Shown here: positions 46,390-58,900 of the stretch, in pieces
Layout of the letters: each line of letters starts with the position of its first letter
How positions within the stretch are numbered: the first letter of the stretch is position 1
Assembly (NCBI GenBank): GCA_036417435.1
Contig: CM070907.1
Span: 55,970,001 to 56,034,000, forward strand
Length of the DNA: 64,000 bases
DNA from: Inia geoffrensis
Lineage: Eukaryota; Chordata; Mammalia; Artiodactyla; Iniidae
Direction of reading: 5' to 3'
Notes under the pieces: model-generated
What the model was told of the DNA's origin: nothing
The model's database searches: none
What the model saw: only the letters and a program-made list of their open reading frames with translations
Translations under genes and position numbers: made by a program

Positions 46390-46780
46390 CAGTTCCCCAA
46401 GCCGGAAACCGGGGCATCATCTGTGACTCTTCCCTGCTTCTCAGCAGCCACGGCATGTCATTATGTCACTGCCTTGCTTAAAATTCATCACTGGATCCCT
46501 GGTATCCTCGAGATGACTTACAAAGCTCTCCCTTTTGAAAACCACTTTCCTGTTTATTTCTTCAATCTTGTTTCCCACCTGTACTTCCTTGTGTCTCAAA
46601 CAGAATTTCAGGAAAACACCAACCTCTTTCTCATCACTCCATACATTAGGCTACCAACTCAGTAAGGGCAGAGATACTGTCACTCTTGTAACAGTTTTAC
46701 CCCCAGAATGAAGCCCAGTCTGTGATCCAACTCCATAATCATGTGTTGATTAAACACATGAAGTACATACAGCATAGTAA
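46390..46780 (+). mobile_element. L2 LINE 3' fragment
   Basis: Degenerate L2-like text (CACTGCCTTGCTTAAAATTC, CATTAGGCTACCAACTCAGT). Moderate support only. Confidence 0.4.
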
Positions 46781-46789
46781 GTCACACTC

Positions 46790-47265
46790 CCTCAGTAACA
46801 TCCACTGACTCCTCATTACCTTCAGAGTAAAGTCCAGGTTCCCCAATCTGACAAGAGTAGCCATTGTGTCACAACCTACTTATCCCGCCTTGTCACCCAA
46901 TTCATCCTTCATGTCCCCTATGCTGAATACCTGTGGGTCTGTATAAAGGGAGAGTGACCTATCCTCAGCTCTAGGGCCCTCTGCCTCCAGCTCAGGCTAT
47001 GGATTCAAATCTGTGACCCAGTCAGTTTACTCACAGGGCTAGAGAAATTTCACCTGAGTCTCAGTTTCCTTATTTACGAATTGACGTAGGGTGGTTTTAT
47101 GAGGATGACGTGCATAGAGGGTCAAGAAAGCACTGCAGGTTGTAGGTACTCAAAATGTGTTCTAGTCACGTCTGCATCTCCGTGCCTAGAACAGTCCCAG
47201 CGCATAGTGGGTATTCATTACACTGAATTCATTGTTGAATGAATAAAAGAATTCTCCTTGGCATA
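46790..47265 (+). mobile_element. L2-like fragment with MIR-like middle
   Basis: TCAGAGTAAAGTCCAGGTTC at the start. CACCTGAGTCTCAGTTTCCT in the middle resembles a MIR. GAATTCATTGTTGAATGAAT is an L2-style terminus. Confidence 0.4.
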
Positions 47266-47549
47266 AAAATCCACATATGCTTGTTTCTTGTGGTCAAAGT
47301 TAGAGAGGTTTTTCAGGTCTGTCAATAAGACGAAGTAAGGGTTAGCATGAGTTGGGCCCACAGACACTTGGAATTCCACTCTTCTGACATAAAGCCATGT
47401 CTATGAAGCCAGTTAGCTCCATAATGGCCTGCAGCCCCAGAAAAGTTCTTTCAAAGCTGTTTGGGCACTAAATCTTGCCAAAAGCCTACCTCAGCTTGCA
47501 ACTTTAAAAGACTTCTACCTGAATTCATGTGACGATTCCTTGGTACCTT

Positions 47550-47735
47550 TACTGGGTTGAACAGTGTCACTCCAAAATTCATGGAACCTCAGAATGTGAC
47601 CTTATTTGAAAACAGCGTCTTTGCAGATGTAATTCGTTAAAATGAGGTCATACTGGATTAGTGTGAAACCTACTTCAATGACTGGTGTCCTTATAAGAAA
47701 ACAAAGACATACAGGAAGGGGATGAAAGAGGTAGA
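47550..47735 (+). mobile_element. Old interspersed repeat of unnamed family
   Basis: CTCAGAATGTGACCTTATTT, then GTCTTTGCAGATGTAATTCG and GACTGGTGTCCTTATAAGAA form a motif order I recognise from many mammalian genomes, without being able to name the family. Confidence 0.5.
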
Positions 47736-48148
47736 GATTGGATAAACAAAAGGTGATATATCCATACAATGGAATGTTATTCAGCCATATAAGTGAATGA
47801 AATACTAATACATGCTACAACATGGATGAATCTCCAAAACATGTTAAGAGAAAAAAACTAGTGATAAAAGACTATAGATTACATGACGTTATTTATGTGA
47901 AATGTCTAGAATAGGAAAATCCAATGACAGCAAGTAGACTAGTGGTTGCCTGGGGTGGGGAGCAGTAATGGAAAGTGACTGCTAATGAGTATGGTATTTC
48001 TTTTTGGGTTGATGAAAATTTTCTAAAATTAGACTGGTGATGGTTGCACAACCCTGGGAAATACTAAACCCACTGAACTATATACTTTAAAAGGGTGAAT
48101 TTCATGCTATGGGAAATACATCTCAGTAAATTTATAAACACACACACA
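47735..48148 (+). mobile_element. Old L1 3' end, first copy
   Basis: Sense: CATACAATGGAATGTTATTC, GTAGACTAGTGGTTGCCTGG, GACTGGTGATGGTTGCACAA and a terminal CA run. Confidence 0.65.
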
Positions 48149-48392
48149 GTTTGACAGTTTCTCAAAAACTTAAACGCAGAGTCACCATATGACCCAGTAA
48201 TTCCACTTCTAGGTATATACCCAAGAGAAATGAAAACATACATCTACACAAAAACTTGTAAACAGATTGTCACAGCAGCATTACTTATAATAGCCAAAAG
48301 TAGCAACAATCCAAATGCATATAAGCTGATCGATAACGAAAATGTGGCATAGCGTATAATGGAATATTCAGCAGTACAAAGAATAAAGCACA

Positions 48393-48599
48393 GGACTTCC
48401 CTGGTGGCACAGTGGTTGAGAGTCCGCCTGCCGATGCAGGGGACACGAATTCGTGCCCCGGTCCGGGAAGATCCCACATGCCGCGGAGCGGCTGGGCCCG
48501 TGAGCCGTGGCCGCTGAGCCTGCGCGTCCGGAGCCTGTGCTCCGCAACGGGAGAGGCCACAGCAGTGAGAGTCCCGCCCGTGTACCACACACACAAAAA
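48393..48599 (+). mobile_element. CHR-type SINE
   Basis: Sense copy with an ACACACAC-A tail. Duplication AAGAATAAAGCACA at 48379-48392 and 48600-48613. Inserted in an old L1. Confidence 0.94.
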
Positions 48600-48914
48600 A
48601 AGAATAAAGCACAAATACATGTTAAAACATGTACAAACCTTGAAAGTACTGTGCTAAGTGAAAGAAGCTAGACTCCATTTATATGAAATGTCTAGAAGTG
48701 GTAAATATAGAGAGACAGAAAGTAGATTAGTGGTTGCTTACGGCTGGGGTGAGGATGGGGTATGGGAAGTGACTACTAATGGGTATAAGGTTTCTTTTCG
48801 GGGTCATAAAAATGTTCCGAAATTAGACTGTGATGGCAGTTGCACAGCCCTGTGAATATACTAAAAACATTGACTTGTACACTTTAATTGAGTGATATAT
48901 GGTGTGTGAATTAA

Positions 48915-48938
48915 AACACACACACACACACACACACG
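48915..48938. repeat. (AC)n microsatellite
   Basis: About 12 AC units at the tail of an old L1. Confidence 0.9.
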
Positions 48939-49214
48939 TATAAGCCCTTCGCAAACCTTTAGTTTTTCTTTATTTCCTCTCCGAAGAGAAAACTGAACGC
49001 TCAGTAAATACCGAGTCCTTTACCAAACTCCCTTGAGTAAGAGACATTCTCCCCTTCCTACCTTCAGTTCCCTATAACTCCTCCAACCCCGCTGTTCAGG
49101 GTTTCACCCCATAATCATAGCAAGGCAGTGGGAAGTTCAGCTAAACAAAAGGCAAGCACTCATGGTTTGGGGTGAAAAGACTCAAGCAGGTTGAAATTCC
49201 ACCTCACAGTGCGT

Positions 49215-49420
49215 GGACCTCATGCACAGGATAGGAGTCAGGAGCCCAGGGATCCATTTCCAGCTCTGCTGTTAACTAGCTGTGAGATCATGGACAGGTC
49301 TCTCTCTGAGCTTTAGTTGCTTACCTGTCAAGATGGGAGGATAATCCCTGGCCTGCTTGTCTATCTTACTGGGCTGTGGTAAAGGGCGAATGAGATAAGG
49401 ATGTGAAAACAAATACATGC
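49215..49420 (+). mobile_element. MIR SINE
   Basis: CCAGCTCTGCTGTTAACTAG, CTGTGAGATCATGGACAGG, then CTGTCAAGATGGGAGGATAA, in full sense order. Confidence 0.72.
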
Positions 49421-50084
49421 ACTCATATAAATATTCACAGAATTTGTTGTTACTGCCTGGGTACCTTTTGAGGAAAGGAAAGAATGGTAAAGATAAAGGA
49501 ACCATTAGACAATACGTGGCTGGGCTGTTTTTGGTATGTGGCTGTAAGGCTGTTGTAATGATGTGTCTTGGGTCATTAGGAAGGTCAGTTGTACAGCAAG
49601 AAGAAAATGGACATTTCCAGACTTCTGGCCTGAGCTTCGATCTCCAAGTCTAGACGAAAGATAATGCCAGAAAATGCCTGAGTCAATTTGTTTTCTTTTC
49701 AGCAGGGTTTTATTTTTTCCTCTTCTTCCTGGCTTCTTTTTAGGGCCCTACAAAATCACTCCCCTTCCTTTCCACAATCACCCCTGGGAAGCCTTCCCAG
49801 CATAAAAACACTCCTCCCACCTTCTTGCAAAACTCTAGAACAGGAAAGCTGTGAAGGATTTCAGTAGAGGAGCCCAGCCCAGCCATCCACTAGCTAGTGA
49901 TAACAGGAGCAGGAAAGGGGTGGTTGGCGGGAGCTTCTGGAAAAGGTGACTGGCCAAATAATGACTGGTTCCCTTATCTCAATGCCCTTTTAATCTTTAT
50001 CCTTTCCCCCCGCCCCAAACCCCACCCCAAGCCTCAGTGGGTCTCAGAGCCCGTAAAATGGTAGACCAAAGTTCATGCTGGCGC

Positions 50085-50240
50085 CCAGGCTGGATTCAAA
50101 GCCTGGCTCTACTAACTCCTGGCTCTGTTCTTGGACAGGTTACATAAACCTCTTTGATCCTCACTTGTTCAGTAGGGAGGACACATACTTTGCAGGGCTG
50201 CTGCAAGGACTGGAGGTCATTTATACAAAGCATTTAGCAC
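50085..50240 (+). mobile_element. MIR SINE
   Basis: GGATTCAAAGCCTGGCTCTA, TTGGACAGGTTACATAAACC, then AAAGCATTTAGCACAGCACC. Confidence 0.65.
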
Positions 50241-50409
50241 AGCACCCCACCATTCTTACTGCTCCTATTCCTAGAGTACACATGGAACTGGCTGAGACCC
50301 TGAAATTGGCCAAGAGGTATGGAATTTCTTTCCAAGTCACAACTATACCTTCTATAGATGTTACACGTGGACTAATAAGAACGAAAGGGACAGTACTGAC
50401 TACAATAAT

Positions 50410-50595
50410 CACAGCTGCTGTTTACTGAGCACCTACTATGTGTCCCTGGTCTACCCCGTGAGGTAGATATTATTACCTCCATTGTTTTTTTGTTTTGTTT
50501 TTTAGGGGGATGGAGAAACTGAAGCTCAGAGAAGTTAATAGTGAGCTCTGGGGTCACACATTTAGGAAGTGGCAGAGCCTAGATCTGAAAGAGAT
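50410..50595 (-). mobile_element. MIR SINE (antisense)
   Basis: CTGAGCACCTACTATGTGTC, GTGAGGTAGATATTATTACC, then GAAGCTCAGAGAAGTTAATA. Confidence 0.75.
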
Positions 50596-50689
50596 CTCAT
50601 TGTCTTCAAAGCCAATTATTTTCACCCATGCAGAGAAAAGAGTTCCTACACAATCCCTATGAGGTCACCATTTAATGGTATTAGCTTTA

Positions 50690-50830
50690 TGGGAGGCAGA
50701 GTCAAATAACAGAATGAGGGTCTAGGTCCAGGTCTGCTGCCAACTGGCTGTGTGACCTTCGGTATGTCATTTCACCTTTCTGGGCCCTGTTTTCTTTATT
50801 TATAAAAGGAAGAACTTGGATTAGACCAGG
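50690..50830 (+). mobile_element. MIR SINE
   Basis: GGTCTGCTGCCAACTGGCTG, then TCATTTCACCTTTCTGGGCC. Confidence 0.65.
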
Positions 50831-51164
50831 GATACACGTCAAAGTCATCTTTGGGAAATTTACGAGAGCTGCTCCATGTAAGACCTAATGAGTTATATTT
50901 ACACATTTAGATTCAGATCCACTGGCTTGGTTTTTAACAATCTCTGGTTCTTAATTCTGGGGCAGAGGTAGAAGGGTTGGGGTCAACTGAAAAATCAAGG
51001 GCAAAGCAAGTTCTGAAAGCCAAATGAAAGAACAAATTCTTCCCAAAATCTTTCTTGGTATCATCAAAATTCTAAAATTGGAAACCATCCATGTTCTTCC
51101 TGGCCCTGCTTATCATTTGTCCACAGCCGACTCCAAAGGAACAGTGAGCAACAGAGAGAGCCTT

Positions 51165-51370
51165 GACGTGGTTCAGAAACGTGGGAGTCCAGGTTCTAAA
51201 ACTACTTTGCCACAGGGCCTTGGGCAAAACTTTTAATCTCTCTCTACATCTCCTCTCCCATGCTGTCAAATGCCAAAGAGAACACCCACCTTACAGGGTT
51301 CTTTTGAGGATTCAGTGAGGTGAAATATGGGTAAATAGTAACTATTAAATACTAAGTAAGTGGTATTTAG
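51165..51370 (+). mobile_element. MIR SINE
   Basis: GCCTTGGGCAAAACTTTTAA, then CTTACAGGGTTCTTTTGAGG. Confidence 0.62.
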
Positions 51371-51789
51371 TTGACAATTGTTGTATCATTTATTCTTAGA
51401 AGTAGAAAGGTGGTAAAATTCTGAGGGTTCTAACTGGGGAGAAGATGATTAATGAAAGAATTTTGAAACTAATGGTGTCGGATTTTATGGGATGAGCGGT
51501 CCCCTGGAGAAAGCTAATTGAAAAGCAAGAGTCAGATGGGCGGAGAATTCTAAAAACAAAAACCTGCTGACAGATTGGCTGAGTGTGAAATTGGATCAAT
51601 AGATCCAGGTCCATTTTAACTCACAATCACAAGCCTGAAATTATTTTAAAAGGAATAATCCTCAAAATCCTCTGGCACACATCATTACTAGAGGATTGAT
51701 TCACACATTTAGGATCAAACACAAAATGTCTTCACTCTATACAATACCTCACATAATATGGTAACTGGAGGGGAACCTAGGGTCCAATC

Positions 51790-51945
51790 ATTATCACCAC
51801 TGCCCTCCCTACTCACCCCCAAATCTCTCATTTACAGTTGGAGAAACCGTGGTCCAGAAAGGTGAGGCTACTTGTCCAAGGCCACACAGTGGATCAGATG
51901 TAAACCCTGAAATTAAAACTCAGATCTCTCAGTCCAGGGGTCCTT
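51790..51945 (-). mobile_element. MIR SINE (antisense)
   Basis: CATTTACAGTTGGAGAAACC, then TGTCCAAGGCCACACAGTGG. Confidence 0.65.
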
Positions 51946-54276
51946 CTGCGGTACCCGTAGAAAGATGTATCAGTGTGAATGAAGATATATTCTCTATAAA
52001 GGGCGGGGAGTAATCAAGCCAGGAGATCTGACCACCAGGACACTGGCCAGTGGGATTGCTATTTTGTCATGAGTTTATAATGTTACTCATATTTGCATGG
52101 TAAGTAAACATTTGCTGGATCAAACTACTAGACTAGTATAAATAATTCCCCAAGTTCAAAAATATAAGTCTTGTAGTGTTTATAAAAACTATAAAACAGA
52201 GGAAGAAAAAAGGGGAGGCAGAGAGGCAGTAACATGAGACCCTGTGAGACCTTTCAGGGACCAGGCCTCCCCACTCCCCTTCTGAGGAAGGATATGGGAA
52301 AAAACACCATCTCAGAGATCCAAGGGCCAAGTCACAGCACCCTGACCTTGACGGATATGATCTCTTGGTCTACTTTAGCAGAAATCAATCCTGTGAAGGG
52401 GCACAGGGCAAAGCGAGTGAGTGGCTGCAGCTCGCAGGCATGTCACACAGTCTCTGGTCACACGTCCTTACATAACCTTCCTTGCCCTGCGGCATCTCAT
52501 TTCAGAGATGGGAAACTACGGTCCACAGCAAATGCCCTGCTTTCTATAAGGTCTCTGGTGAGAACTAATTATGCCTTCCTCTAAACCTTTTATCGTACTT
52601 CATTTTGCTTTTTATTTTATGCTGGGCATTCACAAATCTCTCATACTGAACAGATCGTGAGCTGTTAGAAGTCAGGACCTAGACCATCTGTTTCTCTGGT
52701 GGTGTTCAGCACGACGCCGTGTGTCTACTAAACGTCCAGGTTAGAACAAGGGGCTCAATAAACATACCAGGGCAACACGTTTTGTCAGAACCTTTCCTCT
52801 TTGTGTCAGAAGAGGGGATGAAGAGCTCCAGGATCTGAACGTAAGCTGCTGTTCAGGGTGGGAGGAACTGTTACCGCTTAGCAAGGCTGTCTGAGTTGTG
52901 TGTGTTTCTAGTTTTGGACAGCTGGTCTATATTTAGCCACGCACGCACTGTCCAGCTCACGTCGGGCAGGTCAGCTTTGTTCTCATCTCACCTGCCACAC
53001 GGGCAGCACACCTCAGTTGTGACAGACCTTACTCCTGCTCCTTTGAGAGGGGCTTCGGTTGACTGCGTGTCCCCCTCAAAGAATCAATCCATAATTGGAA
53101 TGAAGCACTCTTGTTGTTAACTTAGGGTCATGAGTACTGACCGTGGGCACTCTGCTAAGAGCTTCAGGCCTGTCAAAAAGAGTGGATCTTGTCCTTGCTC
53201 TGTGAGCTTAGACTGCCGTTGGGAAGGGCAAATTTATACTTGGGGCAGCACTTCTCCCTTCCCCCAAGGAACTTTGGGGACTCATTAGTATTCCCATGGG
53301 AATCAATCCATCTAGTGGGCACCATAAGCTCACATGTCAATGATGCATCTGACCCTTGTGACCTTTCCACAGAAATATCGAAACTATGTCACTGCATTTT
53401 TAAGCTAACCAACTTCATAAGAGGTAGGCTTCCCCTTCCTTCCACAGTGACTTTCACTAAGAGACAACTGGCTACCGGCGTGAAACACAAGTGTCAGACA
53501 TTCCAATGATGGGAGTTTATCAAGAATCATTACCAGTGGCAACGGTCACAAGAACAATCCCTGAAACTGCTCTAGTCTGGATGGTGAGGCTGGGATTCTA
53601 AGAGCTCCAGCTTGCCTAGGGAATTATGAGGTCCATAGCATTACCTGACCCAGAACTGTGGCTGTAGGAGAGACAGTGTGGTTAGGGGAAAGGAACGTGG
53701 ATTTTGAAATCTGACTCTGAGTGTTTTGCTGTGGAACCTAGGAATGGTATCCGAACCTGTGCCCTAATCTGTAAAACTTTTTCGAATAGCTACCTGCAGC
53801 GTTGTCCTAGAGAGTCAAGGAATGCCATAGTGTCTGTATATCGGTGCTCCACAAAGGGAACTTCTCCCTTAGCACTCCATCACTGGGGTAACCTGATGTG
53901 TGAACTGCATTTGCACACCTTCAGGGTTTGATGAGAGGCAGGACTGGTACCAGAGCATGCAAATGGATTCAACTGGCCTTTGACTGGTGAGTAGAGGACT
54001 GCAGGCAGAGCGCCTGGCAGGACTCAGCTTCCAGTCGGCAGCTCTTCCTCAGCCACTGTCTCCAGTCCTGGGGTCACAACAGTCTCCTGGCTTCATACCT
54101 GTAGCTTCCCTATTCATCTTCCAGACTTGTGTCTTGATGCCGCAGCAACCCTAGGTTTTTTTTCACTGGGATCCAAAAGGGAGAGTTGTTTTTTAACATC
54201 CCTAGGACGGCCAGCACACTAAGACCATATGTACATGTATCTGAGTAGGCCTGCCAAGGCCTATTATTATACTAGA

Positions 54277-54475
54277 ACAGGAGTTGGCAACTAAGGACCA
54301 TAAGTCATATCTCGTCGACTGCCTGATTTTATAAATAAAGTTCTATCCCTATTCATGTGCATATTCTTTATGGTTGCTTCTATGTAAAGTTGAGTACTTG
54401 TGACAAAGAACGTTCAGGTGGTAGAGCCTAAAATATTGACTATCTGGCCCTTTAGGGAGAAAGTTTGCCGGCCCC
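54277..54475 (+). mobile_element. hAT-like DNA transposon fragment
   Basis: The left end AGGAGTTGGCAACTAAGG and the inverse of the right end AGTTTGCCGGCCCCC are inverted repeats. The interior has ATAAATAAAGTTCTATCCC and CTAAAATATTGACTATCTGG, a layout common in mammals. Confidence 0.6.
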
Positions 54476-54944
54476 CAGACTACAAGTTCTCCTTCTGGTT
54501 TGTACAATCATGTCCTCTCTCAAAAATCTTAGTACCTAACTTAAGCTGCTCACTAAGGAGACAGAAACGGGCTGAAACCAAGACCAGTGAGTCCCAAACC
54601 TATGTTTTGGAATAATCAAGAAGAATCACAGGAAAAGCCAGTGTGGAGAGCCCATGCACATTATTATAAGAAATCATATTCACTTTCATTTCGGCGCACC
54701 TTAGGCACAAACAACATGCTAGTTTCTAGTCGGCATAAGGAATCAAGAGAATAATATGATCGACTTGTGTTGACAGGCTTGGGAAACCTCCTTGGCAAAG
54801 CCAGAGGAGGTCATCACAAGAGAGCAGAGACAGCAGTGGGTCTTATCTCAGGTCTTCATGCACATGCTGGAGACCCTAAGCAGGTATCGTGACAGTGCGA
54901 GGCAAGGAACAGTATCTAGAATTTCAGGGTAGGGGTTAATAGTT

Positions 54945-55170
54945 AAGGACATGGATTCTGCAGCCATACCGTCTGGGTTTGAATCCCAGGTCCTTTACTT
55001 AGTAGTTGTAAGAACTAGGGAAAGTTACTGAACCTCTCTGTGCCTCAGTTTCTTCATCTGTGAAATGGGAATAATGATGGGTATCTACCTCATAAGATTA
55101 CATAAGTTAAGATCTGTGAAATGCTTTGAACACTGCCTCTACGTGGTAAGCTCTAGGTAAACATTCTCTT
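54945..55170 (+). mobile_element. MIR SINE, well preserved
   Basis: GGTTTGAATCCCAGGTCCTT, GTGCCTCAGTTTCTTCATCT, GAAATGGGAATAATGATGGG, then CTACCTCATAAGATTACATA. Confidence 0.82.
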
Positions 55171-55439
55171 ACTGTCCGTAGTAGGATATTTAAAGAAACA
55201 CCTTTGTTTTTTGAGCACCTCAAGAACTTAAGTATAATGCATCTCAAATCAGGAAAGTCAGCAAGGTTTATTTGATGAACATATTAATCACACACAGTAA
55301 GAATGTTTCCAAGTTCAAGGAAAATAGAGATAGTGTTATTTAGGGTGTTTCAGTTCTGGGGAGATAAGAATAGCACGGTATACACACTCAAAGGGCTGCC
55401 ACGAAGATCACAGAGAAGGCTGCAACAATTTATTAGCCA

Positions 55440-55625
55440 CACACCTGACAGATATTTAATGTGTGCTTATCATATACCAAACACCATGCTTTAAGTGGAT
55501 TCTTATATAATCTTCAGAATAATATTGTGAGGAAAGTCTTGTTTCTATTTTACTGATGCAGAAATTGAGGCTCAGAAAAGTAAACTGACTTGCCTCAGAC
55601 CATGTTAAGAAGGAACTCATCAGTG
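55440..55625 (-). mobile_element. MIR SINE (antisense)
   Basis: GTGTGCTTATCATATACCAA, then ACTGATGCAGAAATTGAGGC and ACTTGCCTCAGACCATGTTA. Confidence 0.68.
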
Positions 55626-55699
55626 TTGTGGTTTCATGTATTTATGATTCCAAGACCTATGCTCTTTGCTCTTTGTACTAAATTGACCTCCTGGACCGG

Positions 55700-55768
55700 T
55701 GTGTGTGTGTATGTGTCTGTGTGTGTGTATATATATACATATATACACACAGGCACACACACACGCAT
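55700..55768. repeat. Self-complementary GT-AT-AC microsatellite
   Basis: (GT)n runs into (TA)n and then into (AC)n, so TGTGTGTATATATATACATATATACACACA is nearly its own reverse complement (given in outline; the core is 55720-55752). Confidence 0.9.
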
Positions 55769-55789
55769 CATACAAGTATAAGATGAAAC

Positions 55790-55925
55790 CTGGGTTTCAA
55801 TTCTAGCTTCGCCAGTTATGCTCTTGAGCAACTTAGCTCTCCTCTCTTGACCTCCAGACACTGTCATCTGAGGAGTTTGGAACAAGACACTCTCTAAGGG
55901 CCCTTCAAGATCTCATATTCTAGAA
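55790..55925 (+). mobile_element. MIR SINE
   Basis: ACCTGGGTTTCAATTCTAGC, then CTCTTGAGCAACTTAGCTCT. Confidence 0.6.
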
Positions 55926-58900
55926 TTTTCTCAGTTTATGAAATCTACTGCCTTCTCTGTCTTGGCTGGGTGTTTTGGCTATTATGATTCACCAGCCATG
56001 AAGAATTCGTTCACTGGCCTCATCCACACAAGAAGTGAGGCGGTGGGGAATAAAAGCTAACAATAAATAAATGATAGATATGTAAAATAAAGTTCATATC
56101 CTACCTCTTCAAACTAGTTAGAACATCATCCATTTTCAATTTTTCTTTGCTTTTTTAAAGTTGTTCTTTTTCATTGTATACCACTATTTCAATGTATAGA
56201 ATTTTAGACTCTATGTCCTGTTAATAAGGTTAGAATGTTTTTGAAGCTTCCTTTTTTCCCCCTCCTCAACAGTGAATTTCTCAAAACAACATTTGGAAAT
56301 AAGTTGCAATTTTTTAAACTGTAATTTTATGTAACTATAACTATTTACAAAGTTATAAACAAATACTATAACTAAATCATTCATCTGAATCATCATTGGG
56401 CAGCCACTATGTGTCTCTACTAATGTGGTGACAGAAAGATAAAAGGGTCATGTTCTCATCCTCAGGTTTTTCACTTATCTCCCCTCATTCCCAAACTTTG
56501 AGCTCTACCCTCAGTGAACTACTTCCAGTTCCCTAAGCTTCTGGGAACTTGGAGAAAACAAGAGAAACCTGAACTTTGAGGTGGTGGATGTGTTAATTAA
56601 CCTGATGGTGGCCATCATTTTACAATGTTCGCATATATCAAATCATCATAAGGTACACTTTACATATATACAGTTTTGTCAATTATACTTCAATAAAGAG
56701 GTGGAAAAAATAAATATCTGGTGTATTTATTTCCATTTATGTGAGGGAAAAAAAGAAAAGAGAGAGAGAAACCTGAAGTAACTGAGAAAATCGTGTATTG
56801 ATCAGTTTTAACCTAAGTTGATTAGAACTTTAATTTCTATCACTAGCCAGATAGGGGCTTGATATTGAAATTAAATCCAGAAATTGAAAAAAAAATTTTT
56901 TTTCTTTTCACGCTTGAGGTTAACCTCAAATTTTTTTTATCTGCTAGCTATATCTTGGCATATAACCAGGCACAGTTCAGTTAAAAGCAGCAAAACTTGG
57001 TGAAAACTGAGGGCCCCAGGACCTGGAACTATACACAGAGGAGGCAGGCAGTCACTGAGAAGGGTTCCAACCGGAGGACCTGACAAAGCTCCTGAGGTCA
57101 CTGAGAGTGGGTGCGCGGCTTATGCTCTTCTCTGGCACGTGACCCTAGGACAGGACCTGGCAAAAACAGGTACTCAGCGTGCTGAATGAGTGAACACAGA
57201 AACGGAAACTGGGCATCACCCAGAAATGGGGGCAGCTAAGTCCGAAAGGAGGAGGAAGCTGTTTAGGCAAAGCAGAAGTGGAGTTTCTTCAGAAATTCAG
57301 GCAGACAGACCACTGGCCACCCAGAAGTCAGCCACTGGGCGGTGGGGCTCCAGCCACTGGCTTAAGGATTTTGGTAAGACTGGGGTCTCTGAGAGGCACT
57401 AAATCAAAGCAGGATGGGTTCTAGTCCTAGGTGGAATTTGATACGACAGTCAGGTTAACAGGGAAATGACTCAAGAATAGGAAAAGTAGGCAAAGGTCTA
57501 GGGCTGACCTTATCTCGCACACAAGATGAGGGTCAGAACTGAGCAAAAAGGGTGAAGAGTCCCAGAGCCCTGACTCCACGCTGGCGTGCAGAGTGGGCCT
57601 CAACTTGAAGGTAGAGTCCAAAGGCCTTTGCAGAGTTCAGAATCCTATGCAGAACTGTACGTAACTGGATGCTTAATCATAATCAAGAGCTTCAGTGGTC
57701 CAAAGTGACCTTTGCCACAAAATTCAAAGTCCTGATTCTACCTTTAGCCAAAAATTAGAGTTACATTGGGCTTTGGAATCTGGTCTGGGGCCAAGTCAAC
57801 AATAATTTATTACCTTCCTTCACTAGAGATAATCAGAAATACTCAAAGAACAAAAAAGGGGGCGCATCTCATGGGACGTCTGGGGAATTATCCAAAGCTT
57901 CTGGTGTTGAGGAGTTGGGATGAGACACTCTCATTTCTAACAGTCTGTGGGTTTGGCAGGTACATTAGACTTTATGCTGGCTGGCTGGGGCGGTGTGGGG
58001 GAGTGTCTGGTATACAAGGGAAAGTAGGAAGGAGGATCAAGGCTTAGAATGAAAAGAAGAGGGTCAGGTTTCTCCCTGTCTCCCTTTCCTCCTCCAGAGG
58101 GTCTGGACTTTGCTGCAGGTCAGGGCTGAAGCCTGTTCCAGGAGAACGCAAAAGTGTCTGTGGGGATTTTACAGAGTTCATGTCCCAACTCAAAGCCTAC
58201 TCTCAGGGTGACAAGACCCAGCTGTAGACAGAAAAACAACAAATAAACAAAAGATTGAGGAGGAAGGTCTGATATTTCAGGGTTATTTAGAATACCATTT
58301 TTTTTTTTTTTTTAAGGCATGAGGATTTCAGATCTGGCTGGAAACTGGTCTGGATGTTTATTTTCCCCACTGTCTCTGGAAAAAAAGGGTGGGTGATTCA
58401 GAGAGCAGCCTCCGCCTCTGGGCTGGGGCCCGGATCAGTCTCCACTCTGTTCTTCTTTCCTCCAGGGACCTGTGTAAGCCTGGGGGGAAGCTGCCTATCA
58501 TCTCCCACATTTGCTCTAAGCTTCCAACAAGGGTCTTCCAGAGGAGTGAGAGATCTGACCCCAGTTAAAAAAAAAAAACCCAGAAAACAAAAGGTAGGGG
58601 AGGGAACAAGGGAGGAAAAGTTCCTCCCAGGAATGAGAAGAGAGAAAGGGTCAGGTGTCCTAGAAAGGCCTGTCTCCTCCCCACTGGCCTCCACTCCCAA
58701 CTTCTCCCAGGCACTCCCACTCACTGTGTAGGGGTAGTGGGGGAAGGGACCAAGGTCACCAGAAGGCACCTGAGTGGACTGCCTGTCTCCACCACGGCCC
58801 TCCCTGCTGTGAGAAGTCCAGCTGGAATAAGGGGTCCTGACCTTTAAGGCACCAATCATTCTCTCTGGAGAGGAAGGAGCTGTTTGAAGACCCTGATAAC

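Larger units (their letters stand above)
48149..48945 (+). mobile_element. Old L1 3' end, second copy, with nested SINE
   Basis: Sense: ATATGACCCAGTAATTCCAC, the SINE, then GTAGATTAGTGGTTGCTTAC and AGACTGTGATGGCAGTTGCA, ending in (AC)n. The same 3' region as the previous copy. Confidence 0.68.
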
